A stretch of DNA of 64,000 nt from an uncultured bacterium (lineage in GTDB: Bacteria > Bacillota > Clostridia > Lachnospirales > Lachnospiraceae), in contig CANRVD010000001.1 in assembly GCA_947643145.1 (NCBI GenBank), forward strand, positions 1 through 64,000, written 5' to 3'. Positions within the stretch are counted from its first letter, which is position 1; the number at the start of each line of letters is the position of its first letter. Positions 44,697 through 53,449 of the stretch are shown piece by piece. The notes under the pieces are model-generated. The model ran no database searches and was not told the origin of the DNA. It was given only the letters and a program-made list of their open reading frames with translations. The position numbers were made by a program, and so were the translations under genes.

Positions 44697-45694
44697 AATT
44701 CATAGGCAGATTTCTCTGGTAAAATCTGCTCAAATGCTTCCCAAAGCTGCCTTCTGGCATCCTCAAAACCATTCTCCAAATCGGCATCATTAATACAGAG
44801 GATACTCTTTTTCTGCCTCTTAATTGCCTGTAATAACCGCGAATTATCATTACTAATATTAAAATACTGAAAGTCCCTTAAAATATTTTTCGGCTGGAAA
44901 TTTCCTGACAGCTTCTGCCATTCCCGAAACAGATATGGCGTCAAATCATCCTCACTCCGGAATCTGTTAGATGACATTCTTTCCAGCCGCTCGTTCTCCT
45001 TCTCCCATATCTTATCAAAAGTACTTTTGCAAAAAGGCATTGGTCCATGTACTGTATAAAATCCCGAATACAGTGGAAAAGCCAGCTCCAGTAAATTGTA
45101 AAAGAAATATAATGGTGGGTAACCAATCTTAAAATAGCTTCCCGGCTGACGACGTACATTTTCCCGTTTGGTAAAATACTTGGACAACACAAGCGTGTTA
45201 TTTAATAAAAGATGTGACATTACCGGATTCGAAGGATTCGCCACCACCGGCTGAAATGCCAGCATATCGCAGGGGCGTCCGTCCTCAAAAAAGTATGACG
45301 GCTTTAGGCTGTTAATCAAAATCATATCATCATTAAAATATACGAAATGCTCCGACAACCCCTCGATGCGGTTCATATATATTTCCAGAATATTGCTGTT
45401 AAAAACAGGAAGATATTTTTTCGGTATATAGTCCTCATGACGCACAATATGAAGTTTGGAATTCTCTGTATCAAACCAATCCGGCAAATGCCCCCATGTA
45501 ATAAAATGTATCTTTCTTACCCAGGGTGCAAATTTTTCTACCCCACGAAACCAATATTTGAGCAGGCCCCAGTCTCTGTAGCGTACCTCACTGTCATCAA
45601 TTTTATTATTATGGAGATAACGCTTCTTTTCCTTTCTCCATGCCTCATCCTGCCCGTCTACCCAGGTAATTACAAAATCTATCTGTTGATTCAT
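44693..45694 (-). CDS. Stealth-family sugar-phosphate transferase
   Basis: Stealth proteins transfer sugar 1-phosphates to build phosphodiester-linked capsule polymers; the human homologue is GlcNAc-1-phosphotransferase. The four conserved regions are recognisable in 333 residues: CR1 DFVITWVDGQDEAW, CR2 VRYRDWGLLKYWFRGVEKFAPWVRKIHFI (in two pieces), CR3 around FVYFNDDMILIN and CR4 near FYTVHGPMPFCKSTFDKIWEKE. The start lacks a good ribosome site. It is followed without gap by the flippase. A phosphate-linked surface polymer is the likely product. Confidence 0.88.
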   Translation of the reverse strand: MNQQIDFVITWVDGQDEAWRKEKKRYLHNNKIDDSEVRYRDWGLLKYWFRGVEKFAPWVRKIHFITWGHLPDWFDTENSKLHIVRHEDYIPKKYLPVFNSNILEIYMNRIEGLSEHFVYFNDDMILINSLKPSYFFEDGRPCDMLAFQPVVANPSNPVMSHLLLNNTLVLSKYFTKRENVRRQPGSYFKIGYPPLYFFYNLLELAFPLYSGFYTVHGPMPFCKSTFDKIWEKENERLERMSSNRFRSEDDLTPYLFREWQKLSGNFQPKNILRDFQYFNISNDNSRLLQAIKRQKKSILCINDADLENGFEDARRQLWEAFEQILPEKSAYEL

Positions 45695-45862
45695 CCGATT
45701 CGTCTGGCGGATTTTGCTGAGCGGATTTTCACCGAACAGATTTTCCGTCGACTCTCAACTCCTTTCCGCATCAATCTATATTTCCTCTTAAAAGTACAAA
45801 TCTCTCTCCTGTAACCATTGCATACATAATAGCATAAAACTTCCCCCGTTTACAACAGCATA

Positions 45863-46162
45863 CTACTCGAAAACAATGCCCTGTTCCGCTAACTGTTTCA
45901 GGAACTGCCTGACATCTGCCAGAGCTTCCTTCACAGAAATACCGAATTCCCTGTGCAGCTCCTCCGCCACGTCTGTTTCTGATTGCAGGCGGTCATACAG
46001 TTCCCAAATATAAGCTCCGCTTTCATTGAGCAGAACATACTCAAGCCTTTTTACCCCGCTCTGTTTCATATCTAACAGCCAGTACTGTCCCGCTGCTTTT
46101 CTAACCTGATAACGTCCCTTTACGCCCATATCCTTGCTCCAATCCATCCTTCCATGCATCAT
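45863..46162 (-). CDS. PqqD-like RRE-domain protein
   Basis: A 99-residue protein of the PqqD (RiPP recognition element) fold: a three-strand, three-helix winged module. The pattern VRKAAGQYWLLDMKQ, EYVLLNESGAYIWELYDRLQSE, VAEELHREFGISVKEALADVRQFLKQLAEQGIV is diagnostic across both helices. PqqD domains bind RiPP precursors, but stand-alone copies also occur in glycan clusters with NTP_transf_5 proteins, as here. No precursor peptide or radical-SAM/maturase is visible nearby. The ATG is ambiguous (46162 or 46147). It is the first gene of the polysaccharide cluster, behind a good promoter. Confidence 0.8.
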   Translation of the reverse strand: MMHGRMDWSKDMGVKGRYQVRKAAGQYWLLDMKQSGVKRLEYVLLNESGAYIWELYDRLQSETDVAEELHREFGISVKEALADVRQFLKQLAEQGIVFE

Positions 46163-46238
46163 CCTTACAATATCTGCATATGGGATGAGCGATCTTTTTT
46201 CTCATACATCCGTAACCTCTTTGATATCTCATGTAAAC

Positions 46239-46267
46239 AGTCTAAAACATCAAAAAATGTATGTCAA
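46239..46267 (-). promoter_or_regulatory. Promoter of the PqqD-polysaccharide cluster
   Basis: Minus strand TTGACA (46262-46267), 17 bases, TAGACT (46239-46244). Good sigma-A match, about 75 bases upstream of the PqqD-like gene, in the 279-bp gap that also holds two hairpins. Confidence 0.55.
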
Positions 46268-46322
46268 TATTCTATTTTGAAAGCATTGACAAAACAGCTA
46301 TGCTAATAGTAATTAGTAGGAA

Positions 46323-46356
46323 CAACAGATTACAGGCTTCGCCAGTAAACCTGTTG
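46323..46356. repeat. 34-nt hairpin repeat, copy 2
   Basis: CAACAG..TTAC / GTAA..CTGTTG around the loop AGGCTTCGCCA. Compared with the copy at 15793, C-G has become T-A and A-T has become G-C, both compensatory. Together with the long hairpin at 46373 it fills the space after the cellobiose phosphorylase gene. Confidence 0.6.
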
Positions 46357-46372
46357 TCATGAATCATATCAT

Positions 46373-46435
46373 TTTTCCTGACATAGACAAATACCCCACT
46401 GCTAAGCAGCGGGGTATTTGTCTATGCCAGGAAAA
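46373..46435 (-). terminator. Very long hairpin after cellobiose phosphorylase
   Basis: A stem of about 28 bp, beginning TTTTCCTG-CATAGACAAATACCCC and matched on the other arm, with about two mismatches and a short loop. It starts seven bases past the stop. The flanking T-run is part of the stem, so it may act as a terminator or as a strong mRNA 3'-end stabiliser. Confidence 0.6.
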
Positions 46436-46441
46436 TCTGGA

Positions 46442-48844
46442 CTACATTACCATCCTTACTTCTGTTACGCCGGTAAGCTTATCCTCTGGAATATAGTTAT
46501 CCTCCTGCTTCTCTCCATTAATATAAAACTCCTTGAAGCCGGACTGCATACCATTTGGATTTTCCACCGTAATTTTAAGCTTTTTGCCACGGAAGTTCTT
46601 TTCCATCGTAAATTCTTTCCAGTCGCCAGGAATTGCCGGTTCTATACGCAGGCCATCCAAATCAGGACGAATACCGCAAATTCCTTCCACACATCCTACC
46701 ATACAGGTTGTTGCCGTACCAGTCAGCCAATGTACATGGGAACGTCCATGAAATGGGCTTTCATCTCCTTCTGTGTACTGACCATGTACATATGGTTCCA
46801 GCTTACGGATTTCTGCCTTGTCATTCTGCGAAGAAGGAGAACTCTCTTCAAAATACATAAACGCCTTATCTCCATGTCCAAGCAGTGCCTCTGCAAGAAT
46901 CAGCCAGCCCTGTGTCTGTGAAAAAATGCCTCCATTTTCCTTCGTGGAAGGTGGGAATAAACCAGCCAGCGCACCATCAAAGTAATGGTCAACATAAGAT
47001 GGCGCCATCACTTTTGCTCCATATGCCGTATTTAATTCACGCTCTACCGATTCCATAATCAGCTTTGCCTGTTCAGGAGTTGCAAGTCCCGAAATAACCG
47101 CCCAGGACTGCGGATTTAACCACATACTTGCCTCCGGGTCTTTTTTAGATCCAATTAGCTCCCCTGTATCTTTGAAGCCGCGGTTGAAACGGTCATCCTC
47201 CCACCAGAATTCATTAATCTTGTCTCCAATTTCCTTCTGGGTTTTGTCCAGATATGCAATATATTCTGTGTCATTTTTCTTTTCTGCAAACTTTTTCATA
47301 ATGGTAAAAGCATAATAGAGCTGCAGTGCCACAAAGGAGGACTCCCCTTCTTTGCCAAGACGCAGACAGTCATTCCAGTCTGCATGAAGTCCTGCCGGAA
47401 GTCCATGCGGGCCAAGGTGCTCCATGGAAAAATGAATGGCGCGCTTTAAATGCTCATATACCGTTGCCATTTCCGGCTTATTTGACCATGTAATCTCTTC
47501 CTCAATAAATGCAAGATTCCCCGTTTCTGCAATATATTTATATACGGTAGGGAAAAGCCATAACGCATCATCTGCACGGTAAGCAGGATGGCCAGTCTCA
47601 CGTACATAGTCCAAATCATCCGGTGTTCCCTCATGACCGGCACGTTTCTCATGGTCAAAACGGACAAGCGGAAGACCGCCGCCATTATCCACCTGTGCAG
47701 ACAGCATAAAACGTATCTTTTCCAATGCTGCTTCTGCATCTGTATGAATCACACCCTGAATATCCTGAACCGTATCACGGTAACCATAACCATTACGCTC
47801 ACCACAATAAATAAGGGATGCTGCCCTTGACCATGTAAAAGTCAGGAAGCACTGATATGCATTCCAAGTATTTACCATACTGTTAAATGCTGCACTCGGT
47901 GTATTAACATTAAAATTCTCAAGCTTAGAGTGCCAATATTTTTTTAATTCTTCAATTTCCCTATCACAAACAGAAACATCTTCGTAAGCCGCAATAATCT
48001 TATCTGCTTCTGACTCCTTATATTTTCCAAGAAGGTATACCATTGTCTTTGTTTCGCCCGGTGCAAGCTCTAACGCTGTATGAAGCGCACCACAGCTATT
48101 CTCATTGTAGTTGCATACACCATCACATTCACCACGTTCGACTGCTACCGGATTACCATAACCATGATATCTTCCAATAAACGCTTCCTTATCTCCGTTA
48201 TAAGAAGAAACCGGCTGCCCTGCCAGACCAAAGAAACGCTCATTTCCATTGCTTCCATCCGCTCCTTTGTACCAGTTCAGATTAATCTGCTGATAAATTT
48301 TATTTTTGCGGAAGCTTGTATTCGTTGTACAAAGACTGTACTGAAGATTTACCTGATCCTGATTATAATTGTCATCATTGGATAATTCCGCATAACCAAA
48401 CGCGGATATCTTTCTCGGCTTATCAGAAAGATTTGTAACTTTCAAACACCATACTTCATATATCTTGTTCAATGGAACATAATACATAACCTCTGACTTA
48501 ACCCCTGCATATTCCGCAAACATCTTTGTATATGCCGTTCCATGATGTACCTCACTCTTATACTCTGTTAAATCCTTACCTACCGGCTGCCATGACGCAG
48601 ACCAAAAATCACCATTTTCATCGTCCCTCAGATAAATATAACGTCCTGGTGTGTCATCACTGTTAAAATGGTAGCGGAGAATTCTTCCATTCGCACCACT
48701 CTTTACAAAACTGTAACCACCTGCATTATTAGATATGATTGCGCCATATTCCGGCGAACCTAAATAATTGCACCAAGGTGCCGGCGTATCCGGCTTTGTA
48801 ATTACGTATTCCCTGTTTTTCTCATCAAAATAGCCATAATTCAT
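46442..48844 (-). CDS. Cellobiose phosphorylase (GH94)
   Basis: GH94 enzymes phosphorolyse cellobiose to glucose 1-phosphate and glucose, conserving energy in anaerobes. 800 residues. The N-terminus MNYGYFDEKNREYVITKPDTPAPWCNYLGS and the GGYSFVKSGANGRILRYHFN segment match cellobiose phosphorylases, broken at the sugar-binding loops. The catalytic region GLHADWNDCLRLGKEGES carries the conserved general-acid aspartate, followed by LNPQSWAVISGLA and SHVHWLTGTATTCM. The ATG at 48844 has GGGGGACAG upstream; the longer frame runs into the promoter. Cytoplasmic. Cellodextrin or a related beta-glucan phosphorylase specificity is possible. Confidence 0.92.
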   Translation of the reverse strand: MNYGYFDEKNREYVITKPDTPAPWCNYLGSPEYGAIISNNAGGYSFVKSGANGRILRYHFNSDDTPGRYIYLRDDENGDFWSASWQPVGKDLTEYKSEVHHGTAYTKMFAEYAGVKSEVMYYVPLNKIYEVWCLKVTNLSDKPRKISAFGYAELSNDDNYNQDQVNLQYSLCTTNTSFRKNKIYQQINLNWYKGADGSNGNERFFGLAGQPVSSYNGDKEAFIGRYHGYGNPVAVERGECDGVCNYNENSCGALHTALELAPGETKTMVYLLGKYKESEADKIIAAYEDVSVCDREIEELKKYWHSKLENFNVNTPSAAFNSMVNTWNAYQCFLTFTWSRAASLIYCGERNGYGYRDTVQDIQGVIHTDAEAALEKIRFMLSAQVDNGGGLPLVRFDHEKRAGHEGTPDDLDYVRETGHPAYRADDALWLFPTVYKYIAETGNLAFIEEEITWSNKPEMATVYEHLKRAIHFSMEHLGPHGLPAGLHADWNDCLRLGKEGESSFVALQLYYAFTIMKKFAEKKNDTEYIAYLDKTQKEIGDKINEFWWEDDRFNRGFKDTGELIGSKKDPEASMWLNPQSWAVISGLATPEQAKLIMESVERELNTAYGAKVMAPSYVDHYFDGALAGLFPPSTKENGGIFSQTQGWLILAEALLGHGDKAFMYFEESSPSSQNDKAEIRKLEPYVHGQYTEGDESPFHGRSHVHWLTGTATTCMVGCVEGICGIRPDLDGLRIEPAIPGDWKEFTMEKNFRGKKLKITVENPNGMQSGFKEFYINGEKQEDNYIPEDKLTGVTEVRMVM

Positions 48845-48900
48845 TTTACTGTCCCCCTTATCTTCATTCTCACGTATCAATGAGCCAAATTCTTTTAGAT

Positions 48901-48929
48901 TATACGATATCCCAAAAATCAGTTCAAGC
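48901..48929 (-). promoter_or_regulatory. Promoter of cellobiose phosphorylase
   Basis: Minus strand TTGAAC (48924-48929), 17 bases, consensus TATAAT (48901-48906), about 60 bases upstream of the gene. No cre-like operator that I can be sure of. Confidence 0.7.
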
Positions 48930-49142
48930 ACATTAACAACATTTTCTAACACTATTTTGATATTAATCGTTACTCTTCACGGCTGATTTCAGAAAACAGC
49001 CAGACCCGTCGTGCCTTCCGTAAAAGAATGAACATAACAGGTATTTTTTTCCAGTATGTTTTTAACCAGAAAGGACATACTTATCGTAACGGAAAAAAAT
49101 AAAAAAGCGCCTGCCCGTTCAGGCACAGAAAGAGAGGCTATT

Positions 49143-49328
49143 ATGTCACAGTTATCTGAAAAGGAACTTGCCTGCATCAATGAATCATTATCTGAGGAAG
49201 AACTTTTAGTGAAGAAATATCAGATGCTTGCAAAACAGTCGCAGGACAATGAAGTAAGTGCAAAAATGGAAGAAATTGCGCAAAGACACCAGAAACATTT
49301 CAATGAAATTTATTCTTTATTAGGTTAA
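49143..49328 (+). CDS. Small spore-coat-like protein
   Basis: A 61-residue helical protein: SQLSEKELACINESLSEEELLVKKYQMLAKQSQDNEVSAKMEEIAQRHQKHF in two amphipathic helices. It resembles the short CotF-like/rubrerythrin-like proteins (YtxC/YgaF neighbourhoods) that accompany coat proteins in Clostridia, with the LVKKY and RHQKHF motifs. GAGAGG precedes the ATG at 49143. It is followed by a second coat-like gene and together they form a small plus-strand operon. The 298-bp gap on its left holds the phosphorylase promoter, a GTTACTCTTCACGGCT fragment and a small hairpin (GCCTG/CAGGC). Confidence 0.7.
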   Translation: MSQLSEKELACINESLSEEELLVKKYQMLAKQSQDNEVSAKMEEIAQRHQKHFNEIYSLLG

Positions 49329-49415
49329 AGACATCTTTTCAGGCTTTGCCCCAGCGCATTTTTTAATCGGCGCAAAAAATTAGAAACAAAATTAATTTTA
49401 GAAATGGAGAAGATT

Positions 49416-49670
49416 ATGTATTCAGAAAAAGAAATTTTACAAGACGCACTGACAACAGCTAAATTATCGACCACTAATTACAATACATTTTCCAATGAAT
49501 GTGCTCATGAAAATGTACGTAATTCTATGTTAAACATTCTTGCAGATGAACATGATATTCAGGATGATATTTTTCATATGACTTCTGCTAAGGGATACTA
49601 TCCAACTCCTGCTGCAGAAAGCAAGAAAATCACAGAAACACAGCAGAAATACAAAAATGCTTTACGGTAA
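49416..49670 (+). CDS. Spore coat protein, CotF-like
   Basis: An 84-residue protein of the Coat_F family. The pattern EILQDALTTAKLSTTNYNTFSNECAHENVRNSMLNILADEHDIQDDIF is clear across two helices, with the C-terminal GYYPTPAAESKKI turn. ATG 49416 with GGAG six bases upstream; the longer frame adds only four residues. It should localise to the spore coat; expression is expected in the mother cell but I see no clear sigma-K promoter. A terminator follows at 49692. Confidence 0.82.
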   Translation: MYSEKEILQDALTTAKLSTTNYNTFSNECAHENVRNSMLNILADEHDIQDDIFHMTSAKGYYPTPAAESKKITETQQKYKNALR

Positions 49671-49691
49671 TTAACCGCTTGCTTATCATTG

Positions 49692-49744
49692 GAAAAAGCA
49701 GCCTTGGGACTTTTACAGAATCCCCTGACTGCTTTTTCTTTTCC
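49692..49744. terminator. Terminator between the coat genes and leuA
   Basis: GAAAAAGCAG / CTGCTTTTTC with an inner GGGA/TCCC pairing; the plus-strand side continues CTTTTCCC. It should end the plus-strand coat operon and, in the other direction, leuA. Confidence 0.75.
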
Positions 49745-49775
49745 CATTTACAAATCTTATATGATTTACTGATGA

Positions 49776-51455
49776 TTAGTGAATTTTATCTTTTTTCTTT
49801 TCCATCATATGGTTCACCGCATTTTCCAATGCCTGTATGGATGCCTTGATAATATCTTCATCACTGCCCACACCCCAGTATCTCTTCTTTTCATCCTGTG
49901 TAATTCCAACATAGGCTACTGCTTTTGAGGCAGAATTTTTTGACAGGGAATGCTCCTCATATACATCAAGGGAATAGCTGATATCAAAATATTTTTTAAC
50001 CGCATTATTCACTGCGTTGAGACGTCCATTTCCCTTTGCTTCCACTACCTCAGTATCTTTTCCCTGCTTAATGGATACTCTGGCAATGATACCCTCCTTT
50101 TGCTCAAAATGGCATTCTGTGATTTCGAACCTTTTCTTTGGCTGACAATACTGCTTCTGAAATACTTCAAGCATCTCCTGTGGAGACAATTCTGCATGGG
50201 CATGGTCTGATACACCTTTCATTAAATAACCCACTTCTTCCCGCATCTTTTCCGGCAGAATCAATCCAAAATTCTGTTTCAGAACATAAGCCACTCCGCC
50301 TTTACCTGACTGGCTGTTAATACGTATCACATCCGAGTCGTATGTCCTGCCAACATCCTTTGGGTCAATCGGCAGATATGGAACGGTCCATTGACGTTCT
50401 CCCGTCTTCTCACGATGTGACATTCCCTTTGAAATTGCATCCTGATGGGAGCCGGAAAAGGCAGTAAATACAAGCTCCCCTGCATACGGCTCACGCATGG
50501 ATACCTGCATATCTGTCAGTCTTTCATAAGTCTCCTTAATTTCCTGCATATTGATAAAGTTTAATTTAGAATCTACTCCATGTGCATGAAGATTCATGGC
50601 AACCGTTACGATATCTAAGTTTCCGGTACGTTCCCCATTTCCAAACAGGGTTCCTTCCAAACGGTCTGCACCAGCCAGAACTCCAAGTTCTGCTGTTGCC
50701 ACACCACATCCACGGTCATTGTGCGGATGCAGGGAAAGTACAACATTGTCTCGGTACAGCAGATTCCTGCTGACATATTCCACCTGACTTGCAAAAACAT
50801 GCGGCATTGCATTTTCTACCGTAGACGGGATATTGATAATTGCCTTTGCATCTGCCGTTGGCTTCCATACATCCAGCACAGCATTACACACCTCTACTGC
50901 ATAATCAACCTCTGTACCATGAAAGCTCTCCGGGCTGTATTCAAACCGGATATTCCCCTTTACTTCTGCTGCCAGCTTCTTTAACAAAACAGCTCCGTCC
51001 ACTGCAATTTGTTTAATCTCTTCTTTTGATTTCCTAAATACCTGTTCACGCTGCGCCACGGATGTAGAATTGTATACATGAACAATCGCATTTGGAGCAC
51101 CGTCTACCGCTTCAAATGTCTTGCGGATAATATGCTCCCTTGCCTGTGTCAGCACCTGAACGGTTACATCATCTGGAATCAGCTTCCTGTCAATTAATGT
51201 ACGCAAAAAATTGTACTCTGTTTCTGATGCCGCTGGAAATCCTACTTCTATCTCTTTAAAACCAATCTCTACAAGCATCTGGAAATATTCTACTTTCTCC
51301 TCAAGACCCATCGGCTCAATTAACGCCTGATTACCATCCCGAAGGTCTACACTGCACCATATTGGCGGTTTGTCAATATAATCCTTTTTAACCCAGTTAT
51401 AACATGGCACTGGCGGCATAAAATAACTCTTCTGATACTTGTCAAATCCTTTCAT
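49776..51455 (-). CDS. leuA: 2-isopropylmalate synthase (long form)
   Basis: LeuA condenses 2-ketoisovalerate with acetyl-CoA, the first step to leucine. 559 residues of the class II (leuA2) type. Motifs: WCSVDLRDGNQALIEPM, GFKEIEVGFPAASETE, RFEYSPESFHGTEVDYA, SLHPHNDRGCGVATAELGVLAGADRLEGTLFGNGERTGN split across the metal site HPHNDRG, and the C-terminal regulatory domain (GNGRLNAVNNAVKKYF ... YVGITQDEKKRYWGVG). ATG 51455 with GGAGGTAACA; an ATG at 51518 abuts the T-box terminator. Regulated by a leucine T-box in its leader. leuB/C/D are not in the window. Confidence 0.95.
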   Translation of the reverse strand: MKGFDKYQKSYFMPPVPCYNWVKKDYIDKPPIWCSVDLRDGNQALIEPMGLEEKVEYFQMLVEIGFKEIEVGFPAASETEYNFLRTLIDRKLIPDDVTVQVLTQAREHIIRKTFEAVDGAPNAIVHVYNSTSVAQREQVFRKSKEEIKQIAVDGAVLLKKLAAEVKGNIRFEYSPESFHGTEVDYAVEVCNAVLDVWKPTADAKAIINIPSTVENAMPHVFASQVEYVSRNLLYRDNVVLSLHPHNDRGCGVATAELGVLAGADRLEGTLFGNGERTGNLDIVTVAMNLHAHGVDSKLNFINMQEIKETYERLTDMQVSMREPYAGELVFTAFSGSHQDAISKGMSHREKTGERQWTVPYLPIDPKDVGRTYDSDVIRINSQSGKGGVAYVLKQNFGLILPEKMREEVGYLMKGVSDHAHAELSPQEMLEVFQKQYCQPKKRFEITECHFEQKEGIIARVSIKQGKDTEVVEAKGNGRLNAVNNAVKKYFDISYSLDVYEEHSLSKNSASKAVAYVGITQDEKKRYWGVGSDEDIIKASIQALENAVNHMMEKKKDKIH

Positions 51456-51520
51456 TGTTACCTCCTTCTTAGGCTGTTCTGCCCTAAATGTAATGTCCTT
51501 TGAGAACATTGATTTCAATT

Positions 51521-51790
51521 AAAAAACCGCCTCTACAATTTTATAGAGACGGAGAATATACTCACGCGGTACCACTCTAATTCATAAAAAATATGCTCTC
51601 ACAGGTACATCAATTAACTATCAATACCTTTCCCCTGTAACGGTGGGACTCCGTCCAAGCCTACTTATCTGTTCAACCGGCAACTCCAAGGCGAGTTCGC
51701 TACTTTGCTTCTACTGCTTCCCATCAACCAGCAGCTTTCTGGATTCCACATTCGCAGCTACTATTCCTCTTCTTCGTTTTTCTAATTGAG
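51521..51790 (-). promoter_or_regulatory. Leucine T-box leader of leuA
   Basis: Transcribed leader of about 270 bases. The T-box core AGTGGTACCGCG lies on the minus strand at 51565-51576 (reverse complement CGCGGTACCACT); just downstream is the terminator stem CCGTCTCTA/TAGAGGCGG followed by six Ts (51521-51552). In stem I, at 51693-51695, the minus strand reads GAA-CTC-GCC, a plausible specifier with CTC = leucine, about 80 bases from the leader's 5' end. Uncharged tRNA-Leu would favour the antiterminator. Confidence 0.88.
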
Positions 51791-51819
51791 ACTATAGCAC
51801 ATTTTACAGCATTTGAAAA
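51791..51819 (-). promoter_or_regulatory. Promoter of the leuA T-box transcript
   Basis: Minus strand TTTTCA, 17 bases, TATAGT with an upstream TG (extended -10), immediately upstream of T-box stem I. Confidence 0.5.
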
Positions 51820-51845
51820 CCCCCTTTTTTGAATTTTCCTGTTTT

Positions 51846-53390
51846 TTACTGCTTATTCCTTTCCCGCCGCCAGCTTCTTCTCACCGCATACATGGCGCGT
51901 TTCAGGCTTATTTCAAAATATGGCATCCCAAACACTGCTGCTACAAGCATCACTGATAAATAATTCGTAAAATATCTTGCGGATGTTTCCCAAAGCATTA
52001 GAAATATCCAAATTCCAAGAAAGGCAAGCCAAATTGCTGTCATTTCTACAGACAATATATGCCCTCTCCCAAAACTGCCAATTACCCCAAAAAGCATCAA
52101 AAACATTACCGCCACAAACACGCCAAGGCAAAGTGTCTGATATCTGTCATATTTATCCCCCGAGTATAAAAGCCACTGGTTCCATTTTGAATCGGGGGCA
52201 GGTTCATCATCCAAAAAATCAGATAATGCGTAGGTTCCATCCCCAAAACATTTAATTGTCTTATTTTTCCATAAATCCAGTATTCCCTGAATCCCCATTT
52301 CCCGATATCGCCTTTTAATCTCCGCTTTCAACGCTTCCTGCTGCTCTTCCTTATCCTCAAAAGACCTTGTAAACTCATAATCCTCTGGATTATAACTGCC
52401 ATTTCCCTGTGCCCCCATCATTACCCAGTGAAGATACGGCGTATTCTGCTTTTCCGCCTGTTCCCTGACCAAAATCCTGGAATAAACGACAGAATCTACC
52501 GTACTAAATACAGCGCAGATGACTACAAGATGAATGCCTGCCATCATAGCCAGAGTCTTCCAGTCACCACGCAGGAGCAATTCTATTCCTACTGCAATTA
52601 CGATAATGACTACTGTAAATTTGATTTCCATTCCTACCGCAGCGACAAGCGCCATCAATACATACCATAATATACTTTTCCTAAGGGATTGTGCTTTTTG
52701 GGCATACAGATAAAAAAGATAAAACAGTGCAGGTGCCGCCATAGACATAACATCCGTATAAAAAACAGCGGCAGCAAAATATAACGGGAAGCACAGAAGC
52801 AGCAGTACTGCTGCCATAACTGCATACTCTTCCCCAAAAAGCTTTCTGCTGATTTGAATCACACTAAAACGAAAGACCGTAACTACTACGCTTCCAAGTA
52901 CAAGGGCAGCCATAAAATAATCCGTTTTTTCTCCCAAAGCAGCATGCACTATGGTAAAGTATCCCTTAAAGAGAACCGTCAGTCCCAGATTATTTGGAAA
53001 ATAGTAAAAATAATCTGCAAAATCATTAATATTTCCCTGTTCGACCCATGAAACCGCACCATCAAAAACAGAACCTAAATCCCACATCGGCGTATAGCGC
53101 ACCTGTCTTCCCAAAATAATCTGTACGACAAAAGTGCAAAGTAAGTATAGGACAAGAAAGAATGTAAAATATTTTTCTACGACAGGACAAAATCTTCCGG
53201 CTAGAAATTTACTCAAAGCCAAACAGCCTAAAGTTACAAAGATTACCAATAAAAGCGGTAATCTATCTACCATTCTGTCTGCCCGGTACATATAACTTTC
53301 AAATGCTGCAAATGCAATACAAAACATAAAAAGGACTTTTATTCCATAGATGCCTGCTGCCCTGCCAATCGGCTGTCTTTCCCTGCTCAT
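51846..53390 (-). CDS. Membrane glycosyltransferase (GT39/PMT-like)
   Basis: A 514-residue integral-membrane protein with about 11 helices (for example IKVLFMFCIAFAAFESYMY, FLVLYLLCTFVVQIILG, VMAAVLLLLCFPLYFAAAVF, FLYLYAQKAQ loop, VVIIVIAVGIELLL). The first extracellular loop ends in a DXD-like region (WDLGSVFDGAVSW), and YYFPNNLGL matches polyprenyl-phosphate-sugar dependent transferases. A C-terminal cytoplasmic stretch is basic. It probably glycosylates a surface polymer or protein. ATG 53390 has a weak site; a TTG ten codons earlier is possible. Donor and acceptor unknown. Confidence 0.8.
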   Translation of the reverse strand: MSRERQPIGRAAGIYGIKVLFMFCIAFAAFESYMYRADRMVDRLPLLLVIFVTLGCLALSKFLAGRFCPVVEKYFTFFLVLYLLCTFVVQIILGRQVRYTPMWDLGSVFDGAVSWVEQGNINDFADYFYYFPNNLGLTVLFKGYFTIVHAALGEKTDYFMAALVLGSVVVTVFRFSVIQISRKLFGEEYAVMAAVLLLLCFPLYFAAAVFYTDVMSMAAPALFYLFYLYAQKAQSLRKSILWYVLMALVAAVGMEIKFTVVIIVIAVGIELLLRGDWKTLAMMAGIHLVVICAVFSTVDSVVYSRILVREQAEKQNTPYLHWVMMGAQGNGSYNPEDYEFTRSFEDKEEQQEALKAEIKRRYREMGIQGILDLWKNKTIKCFGDGTYALSDFLDDEPAPDSKWNQWLLYSGDKYDRYQTLCLGVFVAVMFLMLFGVIGSFGRGHILSVEMTAIWLAFLGIWIFLMLWETSARYFTNYLSVMLVAAVFGMPYFEISLKRAMYAVRRSWRRERNKQ

Positions 53391-53449
53391 TTCCCGTTTT
53401 CTCCCCCTATTTTCTTGCAATATTTAACCGCCGAAATAATAGCCTCCGG

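Noticed and set aside
45695-45862. Upstream start for the Stealth gene in the 168-bp gap
   Set aside because: An AAGGAG is present, but no ATG, GTG or TTG in frame follows it; the family N-terminus fits the ATG at 45694.
46284-46310. Plus-strand TTGACA near 46288 as a promoter
   Set aside because: No plus-strand gene lies downstream; the spacing to any -10 is poor.
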